This document shows, one piece after another, positions 17,401-24,937 of a stretch of 64,000 nucleotides of DNA. Origin of the DNA: Hymenobacter rubripertinctus (GTDB lineage Bacteria > Bacteroidota > Bacteroidia > Cytophagales > Hymenobacteraceae). The position numbers were made by a program, and so were the translations under genes. The notes beneath the pieces are model-generated. The model was not told where the DNA came from. It ran no database searches and saw only the letters and a list, made by a program, of their open reading frames with translations. The stretch lies in the NCBI RefSeq assembly GCF_003583925.1, contig NZ_QYCN01000004.1:230752-294751 (forward strand), read 5' to 3'. How positions within the stretch are numbered: the first letter of the stretch is position 1; each line of letters begins with the position of its first letter.

Positions 17401-18495
17401 CAGGGCCTTGGTGTAGGTGGCCGTCGGGCAGCCGCTCACGGCCACGCTGGCCGTTATGTTGCCGCTCACCGCCCCGCTGCCAAAGTTCACCAGCACGGCG
17501 TTGGTACCCTGGCCACTCACGATGGTAGCCCCCGCGGGCACCGACCACGCGTAGGTGCCGCCGGTAATGGCATCAAGGCGGAAGGTTTTATTCTGGTCGC
17601 CCTGGTGGACTTCATTTGCACCCGCAACAGTGTAGTTGTAGGTGCCCTGGTACACCCGCACGTAATCCACTTGGGTGGTGGTGGGAAAATCGGAGGAAGT
17701 GGGGTTCTGGTAGCCAGTGAAGCCGGTGCCAGGCCCGCCCACGGCCGAGTTCAGGATGAGGTAGAAGTTACCGTCGTTGAAGGGCCAGGAGCCGCCGGTC
17801 GTGGTTTTGGGCGAGACCGTGTGGAAGAGCGTGTTGTCCACGAACCACTTGATCTGGTCGGGGCTCCACTCCACGGCGTACACGTGGAAATCCTGGGATA
17901 AATCAACAGTGGAGCCGTATTCGCGGCCCGTGAAGTGCCAGCCGCCGGCGTCGTAGTGAATGGTGCCGGCCGTGGATTTGGGGTTTTTGTGCTTGGCCTC
18001 CATGATGTCAATCTCGCCCGTGTAGGGCCAGTTGCCGGGGTCGGCCAGCATCCAGAACGCGGGCCACACGCCCTGGGCCGAGGGCAGCTTCATGCGGGCC
18101 TCAATGCGGCCGTACCGGAACGTTTGCAGCGCGCCGGTAGCGGGTATTTTCGACTGGAGCTTGGCGGAGGTGTAGTTGTAGGTGCGCCCGCCTTCCACGG
18201 AGTTCTCAAAGCGCGTGGTAATGTTGAGGTAGCCGCCCGCCACGGTGGCGTTGCCGGGGCGGTACACCTGGAGCTCGGCGTTGCCGAAGTTACAGTTGCC
18301 CACGTTGCAGCCGTCGCCGTTGTAGACCTGCCACTTATCGAAGTTGCCGGGGGTGTTGAACTCATCGGCCCAGACGAGCTGGTTGCACTGGGCCTGCGCC
18401 GGCGTGGGTTGAAGGAGCCAGCCTAAACCGGCCGCCAGGGCCAGCCGGGTCCAGCGCCCGAGCCGATGGCCCGGGATTGGTACAGTTGTTTTCAT
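14491..18495 (-). CDS. Large secreted GH16 beta-glucanase with three repeated modules, CBM32-like and CBM56-like domains and T9SS tail
   Basis: This 1334-residue protein starts at 18495 with a signal peptide ending near QAQ (residue 36). The GH16 domain spans about 38-285, with catalytic E161, D163 and E166 in GEIDIMEAKH. A PKD-like segment (about 300-370) follows. Three homologous modules of about 165 residues (near 375-538, 547-717 and 732-892) are each marked by YVRNPSEQYDVL-type and VDVYSTAPAG-type motifs and end in YFDNL. Next come an Ig-like domain (905-993, VEFYNGTTLLNTD), a discoidin/CBM32-like domain (1001-1127), a CBM56-like beta-1,3-glucan-binding domain (1138-1243, FTYRVGTNGPE) and a type IX secretion sorting domain (1260-1334, LYPNPARTWLTV). 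It likely attacks insoluble beta-1,3-glucan outside the cell. It heads the upstream operon. Confidence 0.9.
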   Translation of the reverse strand: MKTTVPIPGHRLGRWTRLALAAGLGWLLQPTPAQAQCNQLVWADEFNTPGNFDKWQVYNGDGCNVGNCNFGNAELQVYRPGNATVAGGYLNITTRFENSVEGGRTYNYTSAKLQSKIPATGALQTFRYGRIEARMKLPSAQGVWPAFWMLADPGNWPYTGEIDIMEAKHKNPKSTAGTIHYDAGGWHFTGREYGSTVDLSQDFHVYAVEWSPDQIKWFVDNTLFHTVSPKTTTGGSWPFNDGNFYLILNSAVGGPGTGFTGYQNPTSSDFPTTTQVDYVRVYQGTYNYTVAGANEVHQGDQNKTFRLDAITGGTYAWSVPAGATIVSGQGTNAVLVNFGSGAVSGNITASVAVSGCPTATYTKALSVTPALQLDRVYEDFESNRVLTYGATTGTLTQAVANPSAVLNTSAKVGKYVRNPSEQYDVLNVRNLGISNANDFVQGRRRVFVDVYSTAPAGSKITMQFENSTVTTAINFPYGRHSAYRAYTTRQNAWETLEFEFEKGLDAGTSIYSINNVAFLMQPATSSGATFYFDNLLIKKQPEAPVVATDVLLNYDGTARLSFDAAGTNGAYSVLANPSKTAPNTSNTVARYVRNASEQYDVLFFDAAPAGTVVEDAALFKNQTYQFQVDVYSTAPVGTPINLTLQNKALASPQGSFPAGRNSTYLAATTRQNQWETLTFAFNNAPDGGTANVAIDQLAFLFNSGVASGDTYYLDNIRVARKATPTYVAGTTFENYDNIRNLPFRKADGTYVAPSANPSASGINTSANVARYTRNATAQYDALMLTTTQVKDGSAYAAGQKRFALDVYTSAPVGTIVSWQLESSAVSNSGNYPTGRHSVYQAVVKQTNAWHTLTFSYTSAPDPGTADADVDNVVLLFGPNSTSGAVFYLDNLRSLTGSSAPANVAPTVSLTSPANNASFTAPATLSLTASAADADGTISKVEFYNGTTLLNTDTSSPYAYSWTGVAAGTYSLTARATDNAGAVTTSAPVSVTISATPPPAATNLALNRPVTVSSVENAGTAGSAAVDGNGTTRWSSAFSDSEWLYVDLGASYSVNRVKLTWEGAYGKNYRVEISNDHLAWTALKTVAGNTALVNDHTGLSGTGRYVRILGTLRGTPYGYSLYELEVYGTAASGGGGGTGPTACTGTLANGDYSYEVSTTNGTVSWKFIPLTPIAGSNLALLYVKVGSGGYAGYTMTAAGSNFTFAQAQAGGAALSFYFTYRVGTNGPERNSSATPHSYTAGTTCTASRTALATTAAVAPEARLYPNPARTWLTVPTNGPATLTITDALGRVVHAQPSTTGRPATEVDVQALRPGLYFLTLRGTQGPATVQRFTKE

Positions 18496-18651
18496 GGTTG
18501 TGTGGAAATTGGGTAGGAAGCGTAAGCCCAACCACGGCCTGGGGAGCCATAATCGGGTAAGGAAACGCAGAGGGAGCAGCGCGCCGCGGAAGGGAAACCG
18601 AGTCCTGGCCTTCCGTGGCGGAAGCCAGCCGGCATGCACCGGGCTGGTTAC

Positions 18652-18684
18652 CAAATATATCAGCCTTTGGGGGGTAAAATCAAA
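18652..18684 (-). promoter_or_regulatory. Promoter of the large GH16 operon (TTTG - 21 bp - TATATTTG)
   Basis: On the minus strand TTTG (18681-18684) is followed after exactly 21 bases by TATATTTG (18652-18659). This is the Bacteroidota promoter form, identical in -7 box and spacer length to the susC promoter. The start codon is 157 bases downstream of the -7 box. Confidence 0.78.
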
Positions 18685-18742
18685 TAGCAAAACGCTGATT
18701 CTGTTGTGAAAACAACGTTTTTGTGGTTCGGGGGCCCATGGC

Positions 18743-18767
18743 TTATACACTTAGGACACACGCGAAA
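18743..18767 (-). promoter_or_regulatory. Shared 25-bp operator-like element upstream of the large GH16 operon
   Basis: TTATACACTTA, GGA, CACACGCGAAA (plus reading) matches 9851-9875 at 22 of 25 positions, the differences being confined to the central triplet. Its offset from the -7 box is 91 bp, identical to the susC copy. An A-rich box follows at 18822-18835. The region 18768-18988 otherwise holds no gene and must also contain the crtD promoter, for which I see no clear -7 box. Confidence 0.75.
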
Positions 18768-18988
18768 AACGTCCGTGCCGGCCCGGGTTGCCCTGCGTCC
18801 TCCGCCCGGCCGCGGCTAAGAAACAATCCAAAAAAAGGCCGGCCGGCGCATTTATTTTCCGTCAGCCACCGGGTTTCCGGGCGGGGTAAACATTTACCGG
18901 GTGCCGGTTGTGTAAAACCGCGCCACTGCCCGTTCTTCGCGGTGGCGGACCGGGTTGGCCGGTTGCCTTCGTCTTTGTTCCTTTTCGC

Positions 18989-20491
18989 GTGTCTCACCCT
19001 TCCGCTTCGCCTGCTGCTACTTCCTCCACGGCCATTATCGGGGCCGGTATCGGGGGCATTGCCACGGCCGTGCGCCTGGCCGTGGCGGGGCACCGGGTGG
19101 TGGTGTTCGAGGCCCAGGAGAGCTTCGGGGGCAAGATGCACCAGCTGGAGCTGCCCGGCGGCTACCGCTTCGACGGCGGCCCTTCGCTCTTCACCCTGCC
19201 CCACCTCGTGGATGAGTTGTTCCGGCTGGCCGGCCGCGAGCCCCGCGACTACTTCCGCTACCAGCGCCTCGACCCAATTACGGAGTACTTCTTCGCCGAC
19301 GGTACCCGCCTCACGGCCTGGGCCGACGAGGAAAAGTTTGCCCAGGAAGTGGAAGCCAGGCTGGGCACCCCGGCCGCCGACGTGCGGGCCTTCCTGGCCC
19401 GCAGCGGCCGGGCCTACGATGCCACGGCGGGCACGTTCCTGCACAAGTCCCTGCACAAGGCCGGCACCTACCTCAGCCCCGAAGTGCTCAAGGCCCTGGC
19501 CGCCCTGCCCCGGCTGGGCCTCACCAACACCATGCACCAGCGCCACCAGGCCGCGTTTGCCGATCCGCGCCTGGTTCAGCTCTTCGACCGGTTTGCCACC
19601 TACAACGGCTCCGACCCCTACCAGGCGCCGGCCACGCTGAGCATGATTCCGCACCTGGAGCACGGCATCGGGGCGTTTTACCCCGAGGGGGGCATCTATG
19701 CCATTGCCCAAAGCCTCGTGCGCTTGGCCCGGGAATTGGGCGTAGAGTTCCGCTACCGCGAGCCGGTGCAGGAAATTTTGGTGCAGGGGAGCCGCGTAAC
19801 CGGCCTGCGCACCGACCAGGGCTCCTACACTTTCGATCAGGTGGTGAGCAACATGGACGTGGTGCCCACCTACCGCCACCTGCTGGCCGGGCAGCCGGCC
19901 CCCGAACGCACCCTGGCCCAGCCCCGCTCCTCGTCGGCCCTGATTTTTTACTGGGGCATCGGGCGGCGCTTTCCCGAGCTGGGCGTGCACAACATCTTCT
20001 TCTCCGGGGATTACAAGCGCGAATTCGAGGCCATTTTCCAGGAGCAGACCGTGGCTACCGACCCGACGGTGTACGTGAACATCACCAGCGGCCACACCCC
20101 CACCGACGCGCCCGTGGGCCACGAAAACTGGTTTGTAATGATAAATGTGCCCCACGACCAGGGCCAGGACTGGCCGGCGCTGGTGGCGCGCACCCGCACC
20201 GCCGTGCTGGCCCGCCTGAGCCAGGCGCTGGGCACCGAGCTGGCCCCCCTCATCCGGGCCGAACACGTCTGGGACCCGCCGGGCATTGCCGCCCGAACCT
20301 CCTCGTTCGGGGGCGCACTGTACGGCAGCTCCAGCAACAACGCCCTGGCCGCCTTTCTGCGCCACCCCAATTTTTCGGGCCGACTGAAAGGACTGTACTT
20401 TTGCGGGGGCTCGGTACACCCCGGCGGCGGTATTCCGCTCTGCCTGCTCTCGGCCCACATCGTTTCAGACCTGATGAAAAGCGAAACATGA
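18989..20491 (+). CDS. crtD: Carotenoid desaturase, CrtD-like (1-hydroxycarotenoid 3,4-desaturase)
   Basis: This 500-residue FAD-dependent enzyme of the CrtI/CrtD family introduces double bonds into a carotenoid. The dinucleotide-binding motif AIIGAGIGGIATAVRLAVAG lies near residues 15-34, followed by VVVFEAQESFGGKMH and GGYRFDGGPSLFTLP. The C-terminal FAD-binding signature LYFCGGSVHPGGGIPLCLLS is complete. I chose the GTG at 18989 because the frame upstream to 18908 does not resemble the family and the GxGxxG motif should be near the N-terminus. The next gene is a CruF-like hydratase, so the pair fits the CruF-CrtD step making flexixanthin- or myxol-like end groups. CrtI-type phytoene desaturase is the alternative. 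Confidence 0.85.
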   Translation: MSHPSASPAATSSTAIIGAGIGGIATAVRLAVAGHRVVVFEAQESFGGKMHQLELPGGYRFDGGPSLFTLPHLVDELFRLAGREPRDYFRYQRLDPITEYFFADGTRLTAWADEEKFAQEVEARLGTPAADVRAFLARSGRAYDATAGTFLHKSLHKAGTYLSPEVLKALAALPRLGLTNTMHQRHQAAFADPRLVQLFDRFATYNGSDPYQAPATLSMIPHLEHGIGAFYPEGGIYAIAQSLVRLARELGVEFRYREPVQEILVQGSRVTGLRTDQGSYTFDQVVSNMDVVPTYRHLLAGQPAPERTLAQPRSSSALIFYWGIGRRFPELGVHNIFFSGDYKREFEAIFQEQTVATDPTVYVNITSGHTPTDAPVGHENWFVMINVPHDQGQDWPALVARTRTAVLARLSQALGTELAPLIRAEHVWDPPGIAARTSSFGGALYGSSSNNALAAFLRHPNFSGRLKGLYFCGGSVHPGGGIPLCLLSAHIVSDLMKSET

Positions 20492-20537
20492 ACGGTCCTT
20501 CTGAGCGGAGAAGGATGACCGTTCATGTTTCATTTTT
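20483..20537 (+). terminator. Hairpin with U-tract overlapping the crtD stop codon
   Basis: GAAACATGAACGGTC (20483-20497) pairs perfectly with GACCGTTCATGTTTC (20517-20531), with an inner CTTCT/AGAAG stem. T-rich sequence follows directly (ATTTTTACTTTTT). The TGA of crtD lies inside the left arm. It can reduce transcription of cruF relative to crtD. Confidence 0.65.
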
Positions 20538-20555
20538 ACTTTTTAATTCCCCTCT

Positions 20556-21245
20556 ATGCCCGACCCCACGTACCAACTACCCGCCGCTGCCCCGGCCGAT
20601 TACCGCGCCGCCACCCAACAGCGGCGGTTGCGCTGGGCCCAGGGCGTGCTGCTGCTGTTCCACGTTACGGGCTTCGCGGGGCTGGCCTTCTCGAAGGATC
20701 CGTCGTTCTTTTTGCGGTTCATGCCCGTCACGATGCTGCTCACGCTGGGCCTGCTGCTGGCATTTCAGCCCCAGCGCACCGCAGCCTTCTGGAGCTTCTG
20801 TGTAGTGACGATGCTGGCGGGTTTTTTCGTGGAGGTAGTGGGCATCCGCACCAACCTGCTGTTTGGCCAATATGCCTACGGTAGCGCGCTGGGAGTAAAG
20901 TGGTTGGGCGTACCGCTGCTCATCGGCGTCAACTGGCTCATCGTCACCTACACCACCGGTATTCTGGCCCGCTACCTGCCCCTGCCCAATTTCGTGCGGG
21001 CCCTGGTGGCGGCCGTGCTGATGGTTGGGCTTGATATTTGTATCGAGCCCGTGGCTATCCGCTACGACTTCTGGCACTGGCAGTACGATGTAATTCCGCT
21101 GCTGAATTTCAAGGGGTGGTTTGCGGTCAGCCTCATTTTGCAGGTGTACTTCAACCGGGTGGAGTTCAGTAAGCGCAACCCCCTGGCCCCCTTCGTATAC
21201 TTAGTGCAGTTGCTGTTCTTTTTCGGGCTGGGTATGCTCCTCTGA
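20556..21245 (+). CDS. cruF: Carotenoid 1,2-hydratase, CruF-like membrane protein
   Basis: This 229-residue integral membrane protein has about seven hydrophobic helices. Family landmarks are GFFVEVVGIRTNLLFGQYAYG, VNWLIVTY and LDICIEPVAIRYDFWHWQ, characteristic of CruF and the haloarchaeal bisanhydrobacterioruberin hydratase family. It adds water to a terminal psi-end double bond of the carotenoid, providing the 1-hydroxy substrate for CrtD, whose gene is 65 bases upstream. Together they predict a pink-to-red monocyclic hydroxylated carotenoid, as in related Cytophagales; the exact pigment is inference. Confidence 0.83.
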   Translation: MPDPTYQLPAAAPADYRAATQQRRLRWAQGVLLLFHVTGFAGLAFSKDPSFFLRFMPVTMLLTLGLLLAFQPQRTAAFWSFCVVTMLAGFFVEVVGIRTNLLFGQYAYGSALGVKWLGVPLLIGVNWLIVTYTTGILARYLPLPNFVRALVAAVLMVGLDICIEPVAIRYDFWHWQYDVIPLLNFKGWFAVSLILQVYFNRVEFSKRNPLAPFVYLVQLLFFFGLGMLL

Positions 21246-21315
21246 GCCCGGGCGGCACTGGGGCGGCAGCGGCGGCCAGCGGGGGAAAATCAGGTCATAT
21301 TCTTATCCCGCTTGT

Positions 21316-21927
21316 ATGGAGGAAACGATACTTCACCAGCTCCTCGACCGCGCCAACACGTTGTTCCGCCAACTGGGCGTCGGGCTTATTCATGAGGAGC
21401 AACTGGCCGCCGCCCTCGACTGCACCCCGGCGGCCTTCCGGGAGCAGTTCGGCTCCAAGGCCGAGCTGCTGCTCAGCGTTACGCAGCGCAACCTTCAGCG
21501 TCAGCGCCAGGAGCACGCACAACTTTTTGCCAACCTGGCCACGCCGGCTGAGTGCCTGGTAGCCCTGCTGCGCCACAGCCTGCACGAGCTACGCACCTCC
21601 CCCCACCACGACTACCACATTATGCGCGACCGGTACCCGGGATCCTGGAACCTGATTCAGGATCACCTGCATACCTACTCGCGCCCCCAACTCACGCGGC
21701 TGCTGGCCGATGGCATTCAGCAGGGCCAGTTCCGGGCCACCCTGAACCCCAGCTTCATTGCCCACATCGTGCTGGCCCAGTTCAGCCTGGTGTTCAACGA
21801 GCAGCTCTTCCCCCCAGACCAGATCAGTCAGGCCGATACCTACCGCAACATCTTCGCCCCTTACGTTCGCGGTCTGTGCACCACCGACGGGCTGCGCTTG
21901 GTGGCCAGCCATTTCGAACGGCTGTAG
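21316..21927 (+). CDS. TetR/AcrR-like transcriptional regulator
   Basis: This 203-residue protein has an N-terminal helix-turn-helix of TetR type: helices covering ILHQLLDRANTLFRQLG, HEEQLAAALDCTPAAFREQFGSKAELL (about 5-48), with the usual FGSK in the recognition region. The C-terminal ligand-binding part is all-helical and divergent. It is 70 bases after cruF on the same strand, so it might be co-transcribed with or regulate the carotenoid genes, but nothing in the sequence proves that. The ligand is unknown. Confidence 0.72.
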   Translation: MEETILHQLLDRANTLFRQLGVGLIHEEQLAAALDCTPAAFREQFGSKAELLLSVTQRNLQRQRQEHAQLFANLATPAECLVALLRHSLHELRTSPHHDYHIMRDRYPGSWNLIQDHLHTYSRPQLTRLLADGIQQGQFRATLNPSFIAHIVLAQFSLVFNEQLFPPDQISQADTYRNIFAPYVRGLCTTDGLRLVASHFERL

Positions 21928-21939
21928 GACGCGCTAAAA

Positions 21940-22025
21940 AAACCATCATTCCGACGAAAGAGGAATCCGGGTGAAAGCCATTCAGCGGCCCAGCCCCGAT
22001 TCCTCCTTCGCCGGAATGATGGTTT
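21940..22025. repeat. REP-like inverted repeat, family copy 1
   Basis: Arms 21940-21967 and 21998-22025, 28 bp each with few mismatches; the core is CATCATTCCGACGAA / CCTTCGCCGGAATGATG. It lies between convergent tetR-like and rpiB genes and probably also acts as a terminator. Confidence 0.8.
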
Positions 22026-22040
22026 ACTCAATCACGACGT

Positions 22041-22469
22041 CTAGCAGCTCATTTTGGCTACCCGGGTCTGGTGGCGGCCGCCTTCGAAGGCAGTGTTCAG
22101 GAACTGGCTGGCAATGGCGCGGGCCGTTTCTTCGCTCACGAAGCGGGCCGGGATGCAGATAACGTTGGCGTTGTTGTGCTGGCGGGCCAGCGTGGCCAGT
22201 TCCGGCTCCCAGGCAATAGCCGCCCGGATGCCCTGGTGCTTGTTGGCCGTAATGCACACCCCGTTGGCCGAGCCGCACAGGAGCAGGCCCAGCGCAAACT
22301 CGCCGCGCTCCACGGCCAGAGCCAACGGGTGCACATAGTCGGGGTAGTCTACCGAATCGGGCGAGTGGGTGCCGAAGTCCTGGACCTCGTAGCCGTTGTC
22401 GCGCAGCCATTCCAGCAGCATTTGCTTGTAGTCGAAGCCCGCGTGGTCGGAGCCGATAGCCAGTTTCAT
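22041..22469 (-). CDS. rpiB: Ribose 5-phosphate isomerase B
   Basis: This 142-residue cytosolic enzyme interconverts ribose 5-phosphate and ribulose 5-phosphate in the pentose phosphate pathway. It belongs to the RpiB/LacAB family: N-terminal IGSDHAGFDYK, the active-site Cys in LLCGSANGVCITANK (near residue 65), and GIRAAIAW. Length is typical. It is the last gene of a glyA-tatC-rpiB run with 36 bases from tatC. A possible alternative is an allose-6-phosphate isomerase activity, which this family can share. Confidence 0.93.
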   Translation of the reverse strand: MKLAIGSDHAGFDYKQMLLEWLRDNGYEVQDFGTHSPDSVDYPDYVHPLALAVERGEFALGLLLCGSANGVCITANKHQGIRAAIAWEPELATLARQHNNANVICIPARFVSEETARAIASQFLNTAFEGGRHQTRVAKMSC

Positions 22470-22505
22470 ACGTTGGTTTTTTAGGAGCTGAAAGCGTGCG
22501 GCTGG

Positions 22506-23366
22506 TTATTCCGCTACGCCCTGGTTTTCGGCGAGCTGGGCGTTGAGGGCGGCGGTGCGTTTGCGGGCCACCACCCGGGCAATGTTGATGCTCAACTCGT
22601 AGAGCAGGATGATGGGGATGGTCACGATGATCTGGGACGTGACTTCGGGGGGCGTGATGATGGCCGCGATGATGAGCACTACTACAATCGCGTGCTTGCG
22701 GTAGGCGCGCATGATTTCCGGCGTAATCAGGCCGGCCTTGGCCAGAAAAAACACAATCATGGGCAGCTCGAACACGAAGGCGCAGGAGAGGCTCATGGTC
22801 GTGAGCGTGCTCAGGTAGCTCTGCATGTCGATCTGGTTCTCGATGCTGGCATCGACCACGTAGCCGGCCAGGAACTGGATGCTCATGGGCGCGGCAATGT
22901 AGTAGCCGAACAGTAGGCCCAGAATAAAGAGCACCGATACGAAGAACACCGCCCCGCGCGAGTTCTGCCGCTCGTGCGGATACAGGCCGGGCTCAATAAA
23001 GCGCCACAGCTCCCAGAACAGGTAAGGAAAGCCCAGCACGATGCCCACAATGAAGCTCGTGCTGATGTGCATGGTCAGCTGCCCGCTCATTTCGCGGTTC
23101 TGAATCACGAAGCCGATTTTATCGATGCACAACCCCGGCGCCCCCAGCCAGGCGGCCAGCTTGCACGACATCTGATAGGTCCAGAAATCGGACCGTGAGG
23201 GGCCCAGCATCAGGTCGTGGAACAGGAAATCCTTGGCAAAGAACGCCCCGGTGGCAAACACCACCACGGCAATGGCCGCCCGGATAACGTGCCAGCGCAG
23301 CGCCTCCAGGTGGTCGATAAACGACATTTCCTGCTGTTCGCCCAGCAAGGGTTGAGTTGAAGACAC
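22506..23366 (-). CDS. tatC: Sec-independent (twin-arginine) protein translocase subunit TatC
   Basis: This TatC protein of about 286 residues is the receptor subunit that binds RR signal peptides for folded-protein export. It has six hydrophobic helices and the family's conserved N-terminal FIDHLEALRWHVIRA, FPYLFWELWRFIEPGLYPHER in the middle and ITPPEVTSQIIVTIPIILLYELSI near the end. I prefer the GTG at 23366, because related proteins begin about ten residues before MSFLDHL; the ATG at 23327 is the alternative. The open frame further upstream translates an inverted repeat and is not coding. No tatA is visible in this window. Confidence 0.92.
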   Translation of the reverse strand: MSSTQPLLGEQQEMSFIDHLEALRWHVIRAAIAVVVFATGAFFAKDFLFHDLMLGPSRSDFWTYQMSCKLAAWLGAPGLCIDKIGFVIQNREMSGQLTMHISTSFIVGIVLGFPYLFWELWRFIEPGLYPHERQNSRGAVFFVSVLFILGLLFGYYIAAPMSIQFLAGYVVDASIENQIDMQSYLSTLTTMSLSCAFVFELPMIVFFLAKAGLITPEIMRAYRKHAIVVVLIIAAIITPPEVTSQIIVTIPIILLYELSINIARVVARKRTAALNAQLAENQGVAE

Positions 23367-23373
23367 TTTGGGG

Positions 23374-23488
23374 GAATGAGTGAATGAAAGACTCGGTGAA
23401 TGAGTGAAAATAAACGGAAATGAGCGCCGTCGGGATGTTGCCCGACTTAATTTCGTTGAGCCACTCATTCACCGAGTCACTCATTCAC
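23374..23488. repeat. Inverted repeat between glyA and tatC
   Basis: Left arm 23374-23406 and right arm from 23462 share CACTCATTCACCGAGTC and a second CACTCATTC unit. The right arm reaches the glyA stop codon. The arms are built from repeated GAATGAGTG words. Confidence 0.75.
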
Positions 23489-24781
23489 CTACGCAAAGAG
23501 CGGGTACTGCTGCATCCACTCGTTGATCTCGCCGCGCACCTTGGCCAGGCGGGTATCATCGGCGTTGTGAGTCAGCACCTCGTCGATGAACTCCACGATG
23601 CGCACCATGTCGGGCTCCTTGAGGCCGCGGGTGGTTACGGCGGCCGAGCCGATGCGCATGCCACTGGTCACGAAGGGCGACTTGTCGTCGAAGGGCACCA
23701 TGTTTTTGTTGATGGTGATGTCGGCCTTGATGAGGGTATTCTCAGCCAGCTTGCCGGTCAGGCCCTTGCTGCGCAGATCGATCAGCATCAGGTGGTTGTC
23801 GGTACCGCCCGAAATCAGCTCGTAGCCCCGCTCCACGAATGCCCCGGCCAGGGCCTGGGCGTTGCGCACGACCTGCTGGGTGTAGTCGGCGTAAGTGTCG
23901 GTGAGGGCTTCGCCGAAGGCCACGGCCTTGGCCCCGATGACGTGCTCCAGCGGCCCGCCCTGGGTGCCGGGGAACACGCCCGAGTCGAGCAAGGCCGACA
24001 TCATCCGGGTTTCACCTTTAGGTGTTTTCAGCCCGAAGGGATTCTCGAAATCCTGACCCATCATAATCAGGCCGCCCCGGGGGCCGCGCAGAGTTTTGTG
24101 GGTGGTGGTGGTTACAATGTGGCAGTGCTGGAAGGGGTTGTTGAGCAAGCCCTTGGCAATCAGTCCCGAAGGGTGCGAAATGTCGGCCAGCAACAGGGCG
24201 CCCACTTCGTCGGCGGCTTCGCGCAGAGCCTGGTAGTCCCAGTCGCGGGAGTAGGCCGAGGCCCCGCAGATGATGAGCTTGGGCTTTTCGCGGCGGGCCG
24301 TTTCCTTTACTTTCTGGAAGTCGATGAGGCCGGTTTCTTTTTCGACCCCATAAAAGGAGGGCTGGTAGAGCTTGCCCGAAAAGTTGACGGGCGAGCCGTG
24401 GGTGAGGTGGCCGCCGTGGCTCAGGTCGAAGCCCAGGATTTTGTCGCCGGGGTTGAGAATGGCCAGCATAACAGCCGCGTTGGCCTGGGCGCCGGAGTGG
24501 GGCTGCACGTTCACCCACGCCACCCCAAACAGTTCCTTGGCCCGGTCAATGGCCAGTTGCTCAATCTGGTCCACAATTTCGCAGCCCCCGTAGTAGCGTT
24601 TGCCGGGCAGGCCCTCGGCGTACTTGTTGGTCAGGATGGAGCCCTGGGCCCGCATGATCTGCTCCGACACGTAATTCTCGGAGGCAATGAGTTCAATACC
24701 GTGGGTCTGCCGCGCTTTCTCCTTCTGAATCAGATCGAAGATGGCAGTATCGGGGGCGAGAGTGGTGGCGTACGTTTCCAT
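23489..24781 (-). CDS. glyA: Serine hydroxymethyltransferase
   Basis: This 430-residue PLP enzyme converts serine and tetrahydrofolate to glycine and methylene-tetrahydrofolate, feeding one-carbon metabolism. The start at 24781 ([15 protein letters not shown]) removes an upstream frame that lies in a repeat. It has [11 protein letters not shown] near the N-terminus, the GSPVNFSG and DLSHGGHL stretches, and the PLP-lysine motif [15 protein letters not shown] (Lys near 230). Length matches bacterial GlyA. It is the first gene of the glyA-tatC-rpiB run and divergent from an ECF sigma gene. Confidence 0.96.
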   Translation of the reverse strand: METYATTLAPDTAIFDLIQKEKARQTHGIELIASENYVSEQIMRAQGSILTNKYAEGLPGKRYYGGCEIVDQIEQLAIDRAKELFGVAWVNVQPHSGAQANAAVMLAILNPGDKILGFDLSHGGHLTHGSPVNFSGKLYQPSFYGVEKETGLIDFQKVKETARREKPKLIICGASAYSRDWDYQALREAADEVGALLLADISHPSGLIAKGLLNNPFQHCHIVTTTTHKTLRGPRGGLIMMGQDFENPFGLKTPKGETRMMSALLDSGVFPGTQGGPLEHVIGAKAVAFGEALTDTYADYTQQVVRNAQALAGAFVERGYELISGGTDNHLMLIDLRSKGLTGKLAENTLIKADITINKNMVPFDDKSPFVTSGMRIGSAAVTTRGLKEPDMVRIVEFIDEVLTHNADDTRLAKVRGEINEWMQQYPLFA

Positions 24782-24808
24782 GAGTTCAAAGGTAGCGCAT
24801 CGGCGGGG

Positions 24809-24919
24809 AAATGGTGAGGTAGGGAAATGGTGAGTTTGACGTTCAATGATCCTCATTTTGCCATTTGCGCATTCAGGTCCGCTGGACGTCAAACTCACCA
24901 TTTCCTCACCTCAGCATTT
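24809..24919. repeat. Inverted repeat in the divergent glyA / sigma-factor interval
   Basis: Arms 24809-24842 and 24886-24919 (34 bp, few mismatches), containing GGAAATGGTGAGTTTGACGT and its complement. It fills most of the divergent promoter interval, so it may affect both genes. Confidence 0.8.
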
Positions 24920-24937
24920 CACCTTATCTTGCCCGCT

